A stretch of DNA of 64,000 nucleotides from a virus. The position numbers and the translations under genes were made by a program. Position 1 is the stretch's first letter; each line of letters starts with the position of its first letter. Location of the stretch: positions 19,981-83,980 of the IMG/VR virus record IMGVR_UViG_3300009152_000003. The stretch is one strand, 5' to 3'. Shown here one piece after another: positions 31,707 through 39,933 of the stretch. Under the pieces are notes generated by a model. That model was not told the DNA's origin. It ran no database searches and worked only from the letters and a program-made list of their open reading frames with translations.

Positions 31707-32128
31707 TCGACTACGACCGCTACACCAAGTACATCAAGGCCGCCCAGGGCAAGTTTGCTGGCGACCATGACGTCCTCATTTGCAACGACGCTGACGTTGA
31801 CACCGACGTCGAACCTCGCAACCCCGGCGCCTGGGTTGACGCCCGAATCTTCGTGCATGACGACGAACTCGAACCCGTTCCCGGTCCGACTTACGACGTC
31901 TGGATTGGGGAGCAGGGGGGGCTTGGGCCAGCCCCGGGTGGCACCTTCCTTGGCGACAACTGGGTCTGGACCTTCGACCAGTCCTTCACCTGCGACGACG
32001 ACCCCGACGGCAAGGGCGCACGCCTCCACGCGCACGAGTACGCCCGCTACCTGCGCAACACCTATCCCTGCGCCTTCGCGGCTGTCAGGCCCAGCGGCAA
32101 GTGCCCACTGCCGATCAAGCATTCCTGA
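31703..32128 (+). CDS. Acidic protein, paralogue of the 33213 gene (141 aa)
   Basis: Sequence pattern AWVDARIFVHDDELEPVP..YDVWIGE ... WTFDQSFTCDDDP ... ARLHAHEYARYLRNTYPCAFAAVR aligns by eye with the 33213-33692 protein over its length. The shared Y(D/T)VW, C-D/S-DD and ARYLR/AKYLR positions suggest a common fold. Function unknown. Confidence 0.65.
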   Translation: MIDYDRYTKYIKAAQGKFAGDHDVLICNDADVDTDVEPRNPGAWVDARIFVHDDELEPVPGPTYDVWIGEQGGLGPAPGGTFLGDNWVWTFDQSFTCDDDPDGKGARLHAHEYARYLRNTYPCAFAAVRPSGKCPLPIKHS

Positions 32129-32141
32129 ACCCCTTCCTCTA

Positions 32142-32648
32142 ATGGACCTTTCTCGCTACGTCGTCCTGGACCGCACGTCCGGGACGTTCTTCAACGCAGC
32201 ACACGCCGTGCTGATTGATGTCGACGCCCTCCCCGAAGGCCTCGAAGAGTCGATGCTCAACGAAGGCAGCGACACCGACCGCTGCGAGCTGGCCGACATC
32301 CACGGCATCGACCTTGAGGCTTGGTCGCCAGCCTCTCCTATCCCACCGCCGGAGGAGGTAAGGGAAGTGGCAGAGGCGCTGCGTGGACCGCTCATGGAAC
32401 CATGGGCCGGACTTCACGGAGCCAACGTCCTTGCTCGCGCCGCCGAGCTGTTGACGCAGCTCTCTGTAGCCGCAACCCCACCGGACGACAAAAACGCCCA
32501 GGTCCTCGACGCCGTGGCCGAGCTGCTCAACAACGAGCAATGGAGCTCCGATCACCTGGAAGCAGTGGCTGACATGGTGCGCGCCACAAGCCGCGCCATC
32601 GGTGACAACTTCCATGCCGACGCACCTTCTGAATCCTCTCCTCTCTGA
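32142..32648 (+). CDS. Hypothetical acidic protein (168 aa)
   Basis: N-terminal beta-rich domain (RYVVLDRTSGTFFNAAHAVLIDVDALPE), followed by helical segments. The first half resembles small cyanobacterial or phage proteins that begin with a conserved YVVLDxxxGTxxxA stretch. No function known. Confidence 0.6.
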   Translation: MDLSRYVVLDRTSGTFFNAAHAVLIDVDALPEGLEESMLNEGSDTDRCELADIHGIDLEAWSPASPIPPPEEVREVAEALRGPLMEPWAGLHGANVLARAAELLTQLSVAATPPDDKNAQVLDAVAELLNNEQWSSDHLEAVADMVRATSRAIGDNFHADAPSESSPL

Positions 32649-32652
32649 ACCC

Positions 32653-33216
32653 ATGGGCTGGCTATTCGACACTCATCCGACCTCCAAGGCCAACTACGTC
32701 AAGGAACTCTTGGCGCGCAACTTCACATCAAGCTCATCCTGCACTTTGCTGGATCATTCACTTCGGGGCAACTGCCTCTGGGTCCTGGCCCAGCCGGCGG
32801 GACAAGAGCCCTTCATCCTTCTCTTCCTGCTCGAGTGCCACGACGGCTGCTGGGGCTACAAGGATATGGACGAATCCTGCGGCCCCTACTACCACAATTG
32901 TCCGCTCAAGTTCCTTGAGCAGGCGCCGGAGCCCCAGGGCCACAACCGCAACCACGCCGGCAGTAGCAAGAGCTGGCGGGACTTCGTCCGCGAGCACCAC
33001 GCTGCACTCAGGCAACAGCGCAAGTCACGGCCCGTCGTCGGCCAGAAGATCCGCCTCGATGGCGAACGCTTCCCCGGCTACGAAGCCACCTACACCGTCA
33101 CCGCAGACCTGGGCCGCAAAGGGCTGCTGCTCAACAACTACCTCCGGCTCAACGCCCGCCAGATCAAGTGGGCTGAGCTGGTGGGATCTTCTGTTCCCTC
33201 AGCGCCTAGCTCATGA
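32653..33216 (+). CDS. DUF6927-family protein (187 aa)
   Basis: Starts MGWLFDTHPTSKANYVKELLARN and contains the family phrase GYKDMDESCGPYYHNCP, followed by WRDFVREHH. The C-terminal 60 residues form a small beta domain (GQKIRLDGERFPGYEATYTVTADLGRKGLLL). Family is found in phages and mobile elements; no known activity. ATG 32653 chosen on the conserved MGWLF start. Confidence 0.75.
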   Translation: MGWLFDTHPTSKANYVKELLARNFTSSSSCTLLDHSLRGNCLWVLAQPAGQEPFILLFLLECHDGCWGYKDMDESCGPYYHNCPLKFLEQAPEPQGHNRNHAGSSKSWRDFVREHHAALRQQRKSRPVVGQKIRLDGERFPGYEATYTVTADLGRKGLLLNNYLRLNARQIKWAELVGSSVPSAPSS

Positions 33217-33692
33217 CCACTCTTAGCCAACGCATCCGCGAGTGCATCCAGCACGAATACAACAACGCGGAAGTTCGACTGCCTCCGCCTGACCCCCTCG
33301 ACCCCGACGACATCAGCTACACGCTTGACGACCGCGACGGCGGCTACTGGGTCCAGGCCGAAGTCTTTGTTTCTGCTATGGACCTTGAACCTAATCCAAA
33401 CCCTGTCTACACCGTCTGGGAGTGCGAGGACTTTTCCACTGAATGCGACTGGTCCGATGTCTCCGACTGGCGGCTAGACGAGGTCTATCAATGCGAAAGT
33501 GATGACGCATCTGGCACAGCTGCCCGTCGCAAGGCGCACGATCGCGCCAAGTATTTGCGACGCCATAACTCTTGTGGGTTTCTGTTTGCGGTAAGGCTTG
33601 GCAACCAGCCGCCAAGACTCCTCCCTGTCAACCCAACCGCCAGCGCGAATTTTGCCAACTACCTCAGCTCTCACGCCGCGACAACGTCATGA
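33213..33692 (+). CDS. Acidic protein, paralogue of the 31703 gene (159 aa)
   Basis: After a 45-residue helical/proline N-terminus it shows YWVQAEVFVSAMDLEPNPNPVYTVWECE and ARRKAHDRAKYLRRHNSCGFLFAVR, in the same order as the 31703-32128 product. The two genes are separated by two unrelated ones, so they arose by duplication and divergence. Coupled by ATGA on both sides. Confidence 0.65.
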   Translation: MTTLSQRIRECIQHEYNNAEVRLPPPDPLDPDDISYTLDDRDGGYWVQAEVFVSAMDLEPNPNPVYTVWECEDFSTECDWSDVSDWRLDEVYQCESDDASGTAARRKAHDRAKYLRRHNSCGFLFAVRLGNQPPRLLPVNPTASANFANYLSSHAATTS

Positions 33693-33934
33693 GCAAACGC
33701 TACACGCACTACTTTGACGTACGGCTGGCTAACTCGTTTCAGTCCGACACCGAAGACTTCGACGAGGCTTTTGACGTCTGGTGCAACTCCTTTCCCGACA
33801 GGCCTTCCCTGCGCAAGGAGCTGCTGGCTCCCGACGAAGACACCAAGTCAATCCTCGGGGGAGTCACTTACAGCGACACCTGCATCAATCAAGACACCCT
33901 CGCCCCGGCAGCAGCCGGTGAATCTAATGGCTGA
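33689..33934 (+). CDS. Hypothetical acidic protein (81 aa)
   Basis: Small acidic protein (YTHYFDVRLANSFQSDTEDFDEAFDVWCNSF). No family. Start overlaps the previous stop, and it overlaps the next gene by 8 bases. Confidence 0.6.
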   Translation: MSKRYTHYFDVRLANSFQSDTEDFDEAFDVWCNSFPDRPSLRKELLAPDEDTKSILGGVTYSDTCINQDTLAPAAAGESNG

Positions 33935-34217
33935 AATCGATCGCGTCTTGCGCGTCTCCACCCGGCACATGCCGGACTGCACCCAAGACCTCTCGGTCTG
34001 GCACTGGGGCGAGACCGATGCCATGGGCTTGACCTGGATCTACGCCTACGAAGAAGACTGCTTCTCTCGTGAGCAAGCAATCCCCGACTGGCTCCTGCCC
34101 ATCTGTATTGCCGCACGCCAGACCTATGACTGCAACTGGATTCTCCTGGATCCAGACGCTGACTCGCTTGATGATTTCCCCACCTACGACGACAGGGAGG
34201 ACAACGACGATGCCTAG
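33927..34217 (+). CDS. DUF5983-like protein (96 aa)
   Basis: Pattern LRVSTRHMPDC, then a central aromatic strand WIYAYEEDCF, a hydrophobic helix, CNWILLDPDADSLDDFPTYDD. The ending of the form W(I/L)xxDxDxxxxDxxPTYDW-like is the signature I associate with DUF5983, common in mobile elements and phages. Unknown function. Confidence limited by short length. Confidence 0.55.
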   Translation: MAEIDRVLRVSTRHMPDCTQDLSVWHWGETDAMGLTWIYAYEEDCFSREQAIPDWLLPICIAARQTYDCNWILLDPDADSLDDFPTYDDREDNDDA

Positions 34218-34488
34218 CTACCCCGGTGAACTCGGCCGAAGAGGGAAGGGCTACATCCCTCTCATCTTTCCCAACCGCACGCAACACGACTTCTTCCGCC
34301 ATCTCACGGGTGCCGGCCATCACTGGTACCACGGCGGCCAGGGGGCCATTCTCGCCAACGGCAAGGTCTACTGCACCCTCCACGACAGTAACCACGAAGC
34401 ACTCTATTACGCCATCTGCTGTGGCGCGCGCGTTCCGCCTGACGCCTGGCTTGCTCCACCCAATCCTGACTCTGAAGCCGATGCCTGA
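34210..34488 (+). CDS. Hypothetical protein (92 aa)
   Basis: GKGYIPLIFPNRTQHDFFRHLTGAGHHWYHGGQ... with many His and aromatic residues, possibly a compact metal-binding fold, but no known motif. Overlaps both neighbours by 8 bases. Confidence 0.6.
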   Translation: MPSYPGELGRRGKGYIPLIFPNRTQHDFFRHLTGAGHHWYHGGQGAILANGKVYCTLHDSNHEALYYAICCGARVPPDAWLAPPNPDSEADA

Positions 34489-34804
34489 CCCCGCTTTCGA
34501 TCTGCTCCAGCTTGAGCGACATCCCAATTGGTACGACCTTCTCCCCCAGCTAGAGGCCGCCCAGGCTGAGTTCGACCGGATCTACCGAATCCGCTGCGCT
34601 GCCGGCTGGGAGATCACCGAGCTCGGTACTTGGCTCACTCACGACCACGATGCCTCTGGCGATCGCATCACCGCTGAAGCGTGGGAGCTCGATGGCTACC
34701 CCAAGCCCGAAGACCCCGACTACGGCGAGTGGCACCGCGCCGCCTACACCTACGAAGCGCGGGACAACGACCAAGACGGACCTGAACCTTACCCGCTCGG
34801 ATGA
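34481..34804 (+). CDS. Hypothetical acidic helical protein (107 aa)
   Basis: Begins with amphipathic helices (FDLLQLERHPNWYDLLPQLEAAQAEFDRIYR) and ends with an Asp/Pro-rich C-terminus. Last of the overlapping acidic run from 31.4 kb. No family. Confidence 0.6.
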   Translation: MPDPAFDLLQLERHPNWYDLLPQLEAAQAEFDRIYRIRCAAGWEITELGTWLTHDHDASGDRITAEAWELDGYPKPEDPDYGEWHRAAYTYEARDNDQDGPEPYPLG

Positions 34805-34892
34805 ACACTGCAATCGATCAGCCCATATCACCTCCGTCTTCAGCTCCTTGACACCCATCACCCTTCGCTGAACCCCTTGTCTCTCTCTGGTC

Positions 34893-35060
34893 ATGCCTCT
34901 CGACTGCTCCCGCAAGCCCGTTCGCGTCTCTATCACCGTGTCCTGGGCCCTCCATGAAGCCCTGATTTCCCGGGCCAGCTCCGAAGGTCGCTCGCTATCA
35001 AACCTGCTTGCCTTTCTGCTCGAACGTTCCCTTCGATTACCCAGCCATGCTGACTCCTGA
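34893..35060 (+). CDS. Ribbon-helix-helix protein (55 aa)
   Basis: KPVRVSITVSWALHEALISR then ASSEGRSLSNLLAFLLERSL fits the beta-strand plus two-helix pattern of Arc/CopG DNA-binding proteins, with the usual turn between helices (SEGRSLSNL). It would act as a dimer, possibly a local repressor. It is preceded by a TGTCTCTCTGG tract. Overlaps the next gene by 14 bases. Confidence 0.65.
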   Translation: MPLDCSRKPVRVSITVSWALHEALISRASSEGRSLSNLLAFLLERSLRLPSHADS

Positions 35061-35481
35061 CCAGCCTCAATCCATCCGCCCCGATCTGAGCGGACCCTAC
35101 GCCAAGCTCGCGCGCCACATCACGGCGATGTACGAGATCGTCCGCCTGGCGCCAACCAACGATCCCTCCCAGCCCGGCAGTCCTTCTATCGGCCTGTCCC
35201 ATCGTGACCGGGCGGGGGTCACGGAGCATCTTCGCGAGTGTCTGGAGATGATCTGCACCCTGGAGAAATGGATGATGAATTCTGTCGCGGTCGCCAATCC
35301 CGACGCCCCTGGCAAATGGTTCCGGATGGCCGCTGGCGATTCCGTCGTGAAACGATCCGACTCCAAACCCGACCGGCCGGAGGATCACCTCGATCTCGGG
35401 TTTGTCGGCAGACAGCGGGAGATGCTCGACCGCCTGCACACCAACGATGACGCGGCTGAGTCCAGGGCGACCGACAGGTAG
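35047..35481 (+). CDS. Hypothetical protein (144 aa)
   Basis: Helical centre (SHRDRAGVTEHLRECLEMICTLEKWMMNSV) with Pro-rich ends. Starts inside the RHH gene, so the two are probably co-translated. Followed by a strong terminator at 35518. Function unknown. Confidence 0.6.
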   Translation: MLTPDQPQSIRPDLSGPYAKLARHITAMYEIVRLAPTNDPSQPGSPSIGLSHRDRAGVTEHLRECLEMICTLEKWMMNSVAVANPDAPGKWFRMAAGDSVVKRSDSKPDRPEDHLDLGFVGRQREMLDRLHTNDDAAESRATDR

Positions 35482-35517
35482 CTGCCAGTCCCGCCCTCAC
35501 CCTCAGCTTCAACAACC

Positions 35518-35565
35518 AGCCCGACTCGCCCAGGCAGCAGCCACGGCGAGTCGGGCTTTCTTGTG
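35518..35565 (+). terminator. Rho-independent terminator with 13-bp perfect stem
   Basis: AGCCCGACTCGCC (35518-35530) pairs exactly with GGCGAGTCGGGCT (35545-35557), followed by TTCTTGTG. It closes the unit begun upstream and precedes the Gp88-like gene. Confidence 0.85.
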
Positions 35566-35580
35566 TCCTCTCAATCTCTT

Positions 35581-36366
35581 ATGAATCTCTCACGCACCGC
35601 TTCTCACTTCCAGCGCGGCATCCCTTTCTTCGGGCACGGCAATAGCAAGCTCCCCGACTCGACTCTCACTTTCGCACTGCCATCCGGTCACACCTGCCCG
35701 GGCGCCCTTCAGTGTCTGGCCTTGGCGGACCGTGAGACCGGCAAAATCACCGACGGCCCGCAGCAGACCTTCCGCTGCCACGAGGCCTCGATCGAAAACT
35801 TCCGCCCCAGCGTGCGCGCCAGGCGCTGGCAGAACTTTGAGATCATCCGCGGCCTCAACCCCAACGAAGTCACCGACCTCTTGCTCGCTGGCATCGGCCA
35901 GGCCCTCGATCACAAGAGCACCCACTGTCGCTGGTTCGTCGGCGGCGATCTCTACTCGGTCGTCCTGCGGGACGCCATCTTCCAGGCCTGCCGCGAAACC
36001 AAGGACCTCACCCATTACTTCTACACCAAGAACCTGCCACTGCTTGCCCCCTCATACGAGCGGGTGATCGACCTACCCGACAACCTGCGGGTCGTGGCAT
36101 CCTGGGGCGGCAAGTTCGACTACCTCGCACCCCTCTTCCCCCGTACCGCCCGGGTGCTCCACACCCGCGCCGAAGCCGAACGCATGGGACTGCCGATCGA
36201 CACCACCGACCGGCTGGCCTGGCAGGACGAACCTGTTCACTTCTGCCACCTCAGTCACGGCATGCAGCCCGCTGGCTCTCCGGTCCACGCGGCCATTGCC
36301 GCTCGGCGCAAAGAAGGCGACTTCACGGGCTACGGATCCAAGCGCAAGAGACAGCTTGCTGCCTGA
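35581..36366 (+). CDS. Gp88-like protein (261 aa)
   Basis: N-terminal GNSKLPDSTLTFALPSGHTCPGALQCLALAD, then FRCHEASIENF, SVRARRWQNFE, with a conserved Cys series and the later FVGGDLYSVVLRDAIFQACRET and LVVASWGGK-type strands. This matches the phage gp88 family, a divergent radical-SAM-like group with Cys residues that could hold an iron-sulfur cluster. The substrate is unknown. The ATG at 35581 follows a TCCTCTCAATCTC leader. Confidence 0.65.
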   Translation: MNLSRTASHFQRGIPFFGHGNSKLPDSTLTFALPSGHTCPGALQCLALADRETGKITDGPQQTFRCHEASIENFRPSVRARRWQNFEIIRGLNPNEVTDLLLAGIGQALDHKSTHCRWFVGGDLYSVVLRDAIFQACRETKDLTHYFYTKNLPLLAPSYERVIDLPDNLRVVASWGGKFDYLAPLFPRTARVLHTRAEAERMGLPIDTTDRLAWQDEPVHFCHLSHGMQPAGSPVHAAIAARRKEGDFTGYGSKRKRQLAA

Positions 36367-36577
36367 CTCCATCGAGATCACCAGCCACTGCCTGTTGCGC
36401 CTCACCACCGCTCTGGCCCTGGAAGCAGCGGGACTCCCCCACGGGTTCCCGCTCGCTGCCCTGGAGCTCAACCAGCAAAGCGGCCGCACCCTCTGCGCCC
36501 AGCAGTGGCTGCAGATCCTCGAGCCTGCCTACCTCCAACGCTTCTCACCTAACGACCCCAACTACCACCTCGTATGA
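36356..36577 (+). CDS. Hypothetical small protein (73 aa)
   Basis: TTG at 36356, 11 bases inside the Gp88 gene, is the best start. The frame continues upstream, but those codons overlap that gene. Helical, Leu-rich (SHCLLRLTTALALEAAGLPHGFPLAALELNQQ). Unknown role. Confidence 0.5.
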   Translation: MLPDSIEITSHCLLRLTTALALEAAGLPHGFPLAALELNQQSGRTLCAQQWLQILEPAYLQRFSPNDPNYHLV

Positions 36578-36774
36578 CCAGCTCCACCAAGCCAAACAAC
36601 GCCTATTCCGTTGTTTGGGAACGCCCCTGCGGGCGCTTTGGCTTTGTCGGTATCGAAGAGTGCGCCTCCTGCGAAGAGGCCGCCACGCACTTCTACGATC
36701 ACGTCCGCGGCAAGGGCCCTAAAGTCCCGGCCGATGCACAGATCTCAGTCGTTCGCCTGGTCGCTACCAACTGA
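36574..36774 (+). CDS. Hypothetical small protein (66 aa)
   Basis: Alpha/beta mini-domain (AYSVVWERPCGRFGFVGIEECASCEEAATHFYDHV) with a CASC Cys pair. ATGA-coupled to the gene before it. Confidence 0.55.
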   Translation: MTSSTKPNNAYSVVWERPCGRFGFVGIEECASCEEAATHFYDHVRGKGPKVPADAQISVVRLVATN

Positions 36775-36779
36775 TCTCT

Positions 36780-37025
36780 ATGGACACCGTCACCTACCGC
36801 GTCGAAGCCCACGATGGCAGCAGCTGGGGCTTTGGGATCCGCATGAACCCCAACAGCAGGTTGCCCGAGTTCTGCTCTCTGGGCGACGCCGATCGTTTCG
36901 GCAGCCGCGACGACGTCTTTGACCTGGCGGACGCCGCGGCTCGCCTCTGCGGTGGCACCCTCCGTGTCATCCAGCTTCGTGACCACGGAGGCCTGGTCGA
37001 GGTCCAGGCCGTGCCGATCGCATGA
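36780..37025 (+). CDS. Hypothetical small protein (81 aa)
   Basis: Beta/alpha mini-domain (TVTYRVEAHDGSSWGFGIRMNPNS..., FDLADAAARLCGGTLRVIQLRDHGGLVEVQAV). The pattern resembles the 36574 protein and may be paralogous. Starts 5 bases after the previous stop. Unknown. Confidence 0.55.
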   Translation: MDTVTYRVEAHDGSSWGFGIRMNPNSRLPEFCSLGDADRFGSRDDVFDLADAAARLCGGTLRVIQLRDHGGLVEVQAVPIA

Positions 37026-37031
37026 GCTAAC

Positions 37032-37241
37032 TCAGCGGTCGTGTTCCAGATCCCGCAGGCGGCCCTCGTGGTCAGTCAGCATTTTTTGGATGCCCTCCAG
37101 GATGGTCCCGGTCCTTGCTTCAAAGCGACCCAGGCCATTGGCGATTTTCCAAAGGGCCACGACGCCAGAGCAGCCAAGGGCTCCAAGCGCAATGATCGCT
37201 TCCGGGCCCATCGTTCGCTGCGACAAATGCACTGGAGCCAT
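37032..37241 (-). CDS. Small membrane/coiled-coil protein, holin-like (69 aa)
   Basis: One transmembrane helix (EAIIALGALGCSGVVALWKIA), then a coiled coil (RTGTILEGIQKMLTDHEGRLRDLEHDR), the general build of small lysis-accessory or XhlA-type proteins. Start ATG at 37241 or 37211. It lies alone on the minus strand between plus-strand genes. A lysis role is inferred from topology only. Confidence 0.5.
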   Translation of the reverse strand: MAPVHLSQRTMGPEAIIALGALGCSGVVALWKIANGLGRFEARTGTILEGIQKMLTDHEGRLRDLEHDR

Positions 37242-37328
37242 CCTACGAAGACCAGGCTGGCGAAACCGTGCATCGTGCTAGCCCTGGCATGCGCGATGCA
37301 CTACCTTCGTGGTCCCTGGGCGCCTCCT

Positions 37329-37970
37329 ATGCGGCTGACCTTCAACTCCGCTCTGCTCGCCTACGCCGCCAGCTTCACTGGCAAGTTTGGCTCTGATCAG
37401 GGGATTGAGGTCACGCCCCTGCGCGCCGGTGAGCCCGAATCCGGCGTCACTGTCGCGGCCTTCAATCGCGGCGCAATCGGCATGATCGGCTACGACCCAG
37501 ACGGCAAGGCCGACAGCAGCGCCCTGGTTTTCCCCGACTCCGCTTTGGTCAAAGCGGCCAACGGCATCAAGACCGCCGGACGTGACGTCTGTATCGAAGG
37601 CGATGACCTGACGGCGCTATCCGCCCGGGTCACCACCTACTACAAGGAGCACAACACCTTCAAGGACTTCACGGTTCGCGCTTCCCTCGAGCTCCCCTCC
37701 TACCGCCCTGCAATCGCAGCGGCCCTTAAGTGCTGGGGCAGCACCCCTGAAACTTCCACGACGGCCGGGCGCTACGACCTCAGCTTGCTACTGCCGGCCA
37801 TCAAAGCCATGGTCGATGACAGTGACTCCCTGGTCCTCTCCGGTTACCACGGCGGCCCCTTGCGGCTGCAGCGAGAGGACCTCCAGATGGTCGTTCTGTT
37901 GATGCCACAGACTGCCTTGCCGATTCCTGCCGCACCGGACTGGCTCGGTCAGTACGCACACGCTCGATAG
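37329..37970 (+). CDS. Sliding-clamp-like protein (213 aa), tentative
   Basis: Repeating alternation of strands and helices with phrases such as GAIGMIGYDPDGKADSSALVFPDSALVKAAN, the final GYHGGPLRLQREDLQMVVLLMPQTALPI resembling the last strand (..LMPM..) of bacterial DNA polymerase III beta subunits. Length is shorter than a full clamp (about 370 aa), so it may be a two-domain phage version or an unrelated fold. It sits just before the SSB gene, which suits a replication role. Confidence 0.45.
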   Translation: MRLTFNSALLAYAASFTGKFGSDQGIEVTPLRAGEPESGVTVAAFNRGAIGMIGYDPDGKADSSALVFPDSALVKAANGIKTAGRDVCIEGDDLTALSARVTTYYKEHNTFKDFTVRASLELPSYRPAIAAALKCWGSTPETSTTAGRYDLSLLLPAIKAMVDDSDSLVLSGYHGGPLRLQREDLQMVVLLMPQTALPIPAAPDWLGQYAHAR

Positions 37971-38007
37971 ATCTTCCGCGGTGCTTGCCAAGGCGCACAC
38001 GCCGCTT

Positions 38008-38028
38008 AAGCTGGCGTGCCCTTCGCAC
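38008..38028 (+). promoter_or_regulatory. Leader hairpin before the SSB-like gene
   Basis: CACGCCGC TTAAG CTGGCGTG type hairpin: nine pairs (two wobble) with a loop of 3, ending 8 bases before the ATG at 38036. Placed as the leader hairpins at 17.1 and 17.8 kb are. Confidence 0.5.
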
Positions 38029-38035
38029 AGCACCA

Positions 38036-38715
38036 TGAGCTATGCCTCATCCATCGTTGCCCTGAGCGAGAAGCCCCAGGCCCACACCGTCGACGGCAAG
38101 GACTACCTGCAAGCCGCTGGGGCCATCTGCGGGCAGGACCAAGTCAGCGTGCTGCTACGCGCCTACGCCGACAGCGTGGCCGCCAAAGCCTTGGCTGAGA
38201 AAACTTCCGGCGATCGCTTGATCGTTTCAGGAGAAACCTCCCTTCATCAGCCGGACAACGACCTGCCGATCATCATGGCTTCGGTCGTCTCCAATGCCAG
38301 CGATGACCAGTACCTCAACGAGGTCGTCATCGTCGGCCGGCTCGGCACTGAGGCCAAGGACGCCGAATCGGGCAAGAGCACCCGGCGATCCGTCGCTGTA
38401 AACCGTTTCTTCCGCAGTCCAGATCCCGCTGTTACCGAGCCGGTCGAGGTCACCGACTGGTTCTCGATTCGCGCCTACGGCTTCACAAAGGACCGGCTCG
38501 CTGGCGCTGATGTCGGCGCTCTGGTCGAGATCAATGGCTGCTTCACGCAGATGACCAACGCAACCGGCAAGCCCTACGTCGAGGTCAAAGCTCGCATGGT
38601 TCGCGTCCACCGCGGCTCCAAGGGCGGCAGCAACCCTGCTGCTGGCACCAGCGCCGTCGGCTACGACCACGAGTCGTTCCAAGGCCAACCTGACGAGTGC
38701 CCGGCTGCCTGGTAA
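38036..38715 (+). CDS. Single-stranded DNA-binding protein, OB fold
   Basis: 226 aa. The C-terminal half matches the SSB pattern: LNEVVIVGRLGTEAK, SVAVNRFFRS, TDWFSIRAYGFTKDRLA, ALVEINGCFTQMT..GKPYVEVKARMVRVH. The N-terminal 90 residues are a separate helical/beta domain not usual in SSBs. The C-terminus ends acidic and Trp-containing (DECPAAW), like SSB tails that recruit partners. Placed in the replication module. Confidence 0.7.
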
Positions 38716-38761
38716 TTCAGGTAAGCCTCGTCCCAGTTTTCAACAAACCCGCCCCCTACCC

Positions 38762-39463
38762 ATGTCGATCTTCCCCGCCAACTACGTCGCTACCAACCAA
38801 GAGGACCCCGCGGTTCCCGCCAAATACTTCGAGCTCAAGAAGCTCGCTGACGGCGAAACCACAACCATTCGCCTTTGCGGCACCGCCGACACCGGCCACT
38901 GCATTGCCGGGTACCAATACTTCACGACGGAAGGTAAGCCGCGGCGCTTCCCCACCTTCCCCAAGAAATACATGGACGACATCGGCCTGACCTTTGAGGC
39001 CAAGAAGACCGGCGGCACCGAGAAAGCCTCCCCGACTTTCTTCCTGGCCTGGGCCTGCAAGCGCAAAGAAGCCGACGACTACCAGGTTTTTGACATCGGT
39101 CAGCTCAAGGTGAGGGAAGCCATCGAGGCCATTCTCAACATCGAAGACTACACCATTGAAGTTGGCGAGATGGCCAATTTTTATCTAACTATTACCCGCC
39201 GCGGCCAGAAGCTTGAGACGAAGTACGACGTCACCCCGGTGCTCAAGGCCCCCAGCGCGGCCGAGATGAAGCACTGGCGCAGTCGGGCTGATTCCATCTG
39301 GCTGCCAGCGCTCTTTGAAGGGGGCGATCCCTTCGAGGGCCGGCCAGCCGGGTCAAAAGCTCCATCCCACGAGCCCCTAACCCGCCGCGATGAGTTAGGC
39401 GCCGACGAAGACCTTCCTCAACCTGTGAGCCAGGCCACAGTGCTTCCGGCCGCTGGGTGGTAA
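38762..39463 (+). CDS. Putative phage ssDNA-binding protein (233 aa)
   Basis: Beta-rich domain with conserved aromatic/basic positions (TTIRLCGTADTGHCIAGYQYFTTEGKPRR, FFLAWACKRKEADDYQVFDIG, NFYLTITRRGQKLETKYDVTPVL), the general build of phage ssDNA-binding proteins, followed by an acidic disordered tail. This second ssDNA-binding candidate lies directly after the OB-fold SSB. Function inferred from pattern and context. Confidence 0.5.
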   Translation: MSIFPANYVATNQEDPAVPAKYFELKKLADGETTTIRLCGTADTGHCIAGYQYFTTEGKPRRFPTFPKKYMDDIGLTFEAKKTGGTEKASPTFFLAWACKRKEADDYQVFDIGQLKVREAIEAILNIEDYTIEVGEMANFYLTITRRGQKLETKYDVTPVLKAPSAAEMKHWRSRADSIWLPALFEGGDPFEGRPAGSKAPSHEPLTRRDELGADEDLPQPVSQATVLPAAGW

Positions 39464-39477
39464 CGACCTGATTACCT

Positions 39478-39520
39478 GTGCGCAGGGGGCAAGCCTTGCC
39501 GCAATGTCCACCCTGCGCAC
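39478..39520. repeat. 10-bp perfect inverted repeat
   Basis: GTGCGCAGGG (39478-39487) and CCCTGCGCAC (39511-39520), with an inner GGCAAG/CTTGCC stem, followed about 30 bases on by an 11-base T run at 39561. It lies in the gap between two genes; terminator or operator. Confidence 0.6.
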
Positions 39521-39579
39521 ACCAAGTTCCCCGCTTCGTGTACACTCTTACCCCCCAGACTTTTTTTTTTATAGGCTAT

Positions 39580-39933
39580 ATGAGCGCAATCGTTGCCCAT
39601 TCGTTTGATCGAGCCTGGCAAGACCTTGCTCCTATCCCTACTCATCGCGCCCTTCGCGATGTTCTTGCTCTTCAGTTGGGATCCCCTTCTTTCGCGGTCC
39701 CTGTGGCCCATCCGGACAATGAAGGGGCCAAGGCCTACGCCCAGGTGCTTTTCCTGCCATCGACCGCTTCACCTGAGGCGACGGACGCAGCCTTCCGCCA
39801 GCTTCGGGACGCGGGCCGCCTGATTGCCGCAGCCGGGCGCATCGCCGTTTCCTGTCCCCACAACCTCACTGCGTACCTTGTCTTGCGACCCGACGATCCT
39901 GCTTGCTCTGCAGCGTGCCACCAGGGGCTCTGA
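39580..39933 (+). CDS. Hypothetical protein (117 aa)
   Basis: MSAIVAHSFDRAWQDLAPIPTHRALRDVLALQLG... alpha/beta, with FLPSTASPEATDAAFRQLRDAGRL. ATG 39580 follows a T-rich leader (TATAGGCTAT). No family. Its 3' end overlaps the next open frame. Confidence 0.55.
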   Translation: MSAIVAHSFDRAWQDLAPIPTHRALRDVLALQLGSPSFAVPVAHPDNEGAKAYAQVLFLPSTASPEATDAAFRQLRDAGRLIAAAGRIAVSCPHNLTAYLVLRPDDPACSAACHQGL

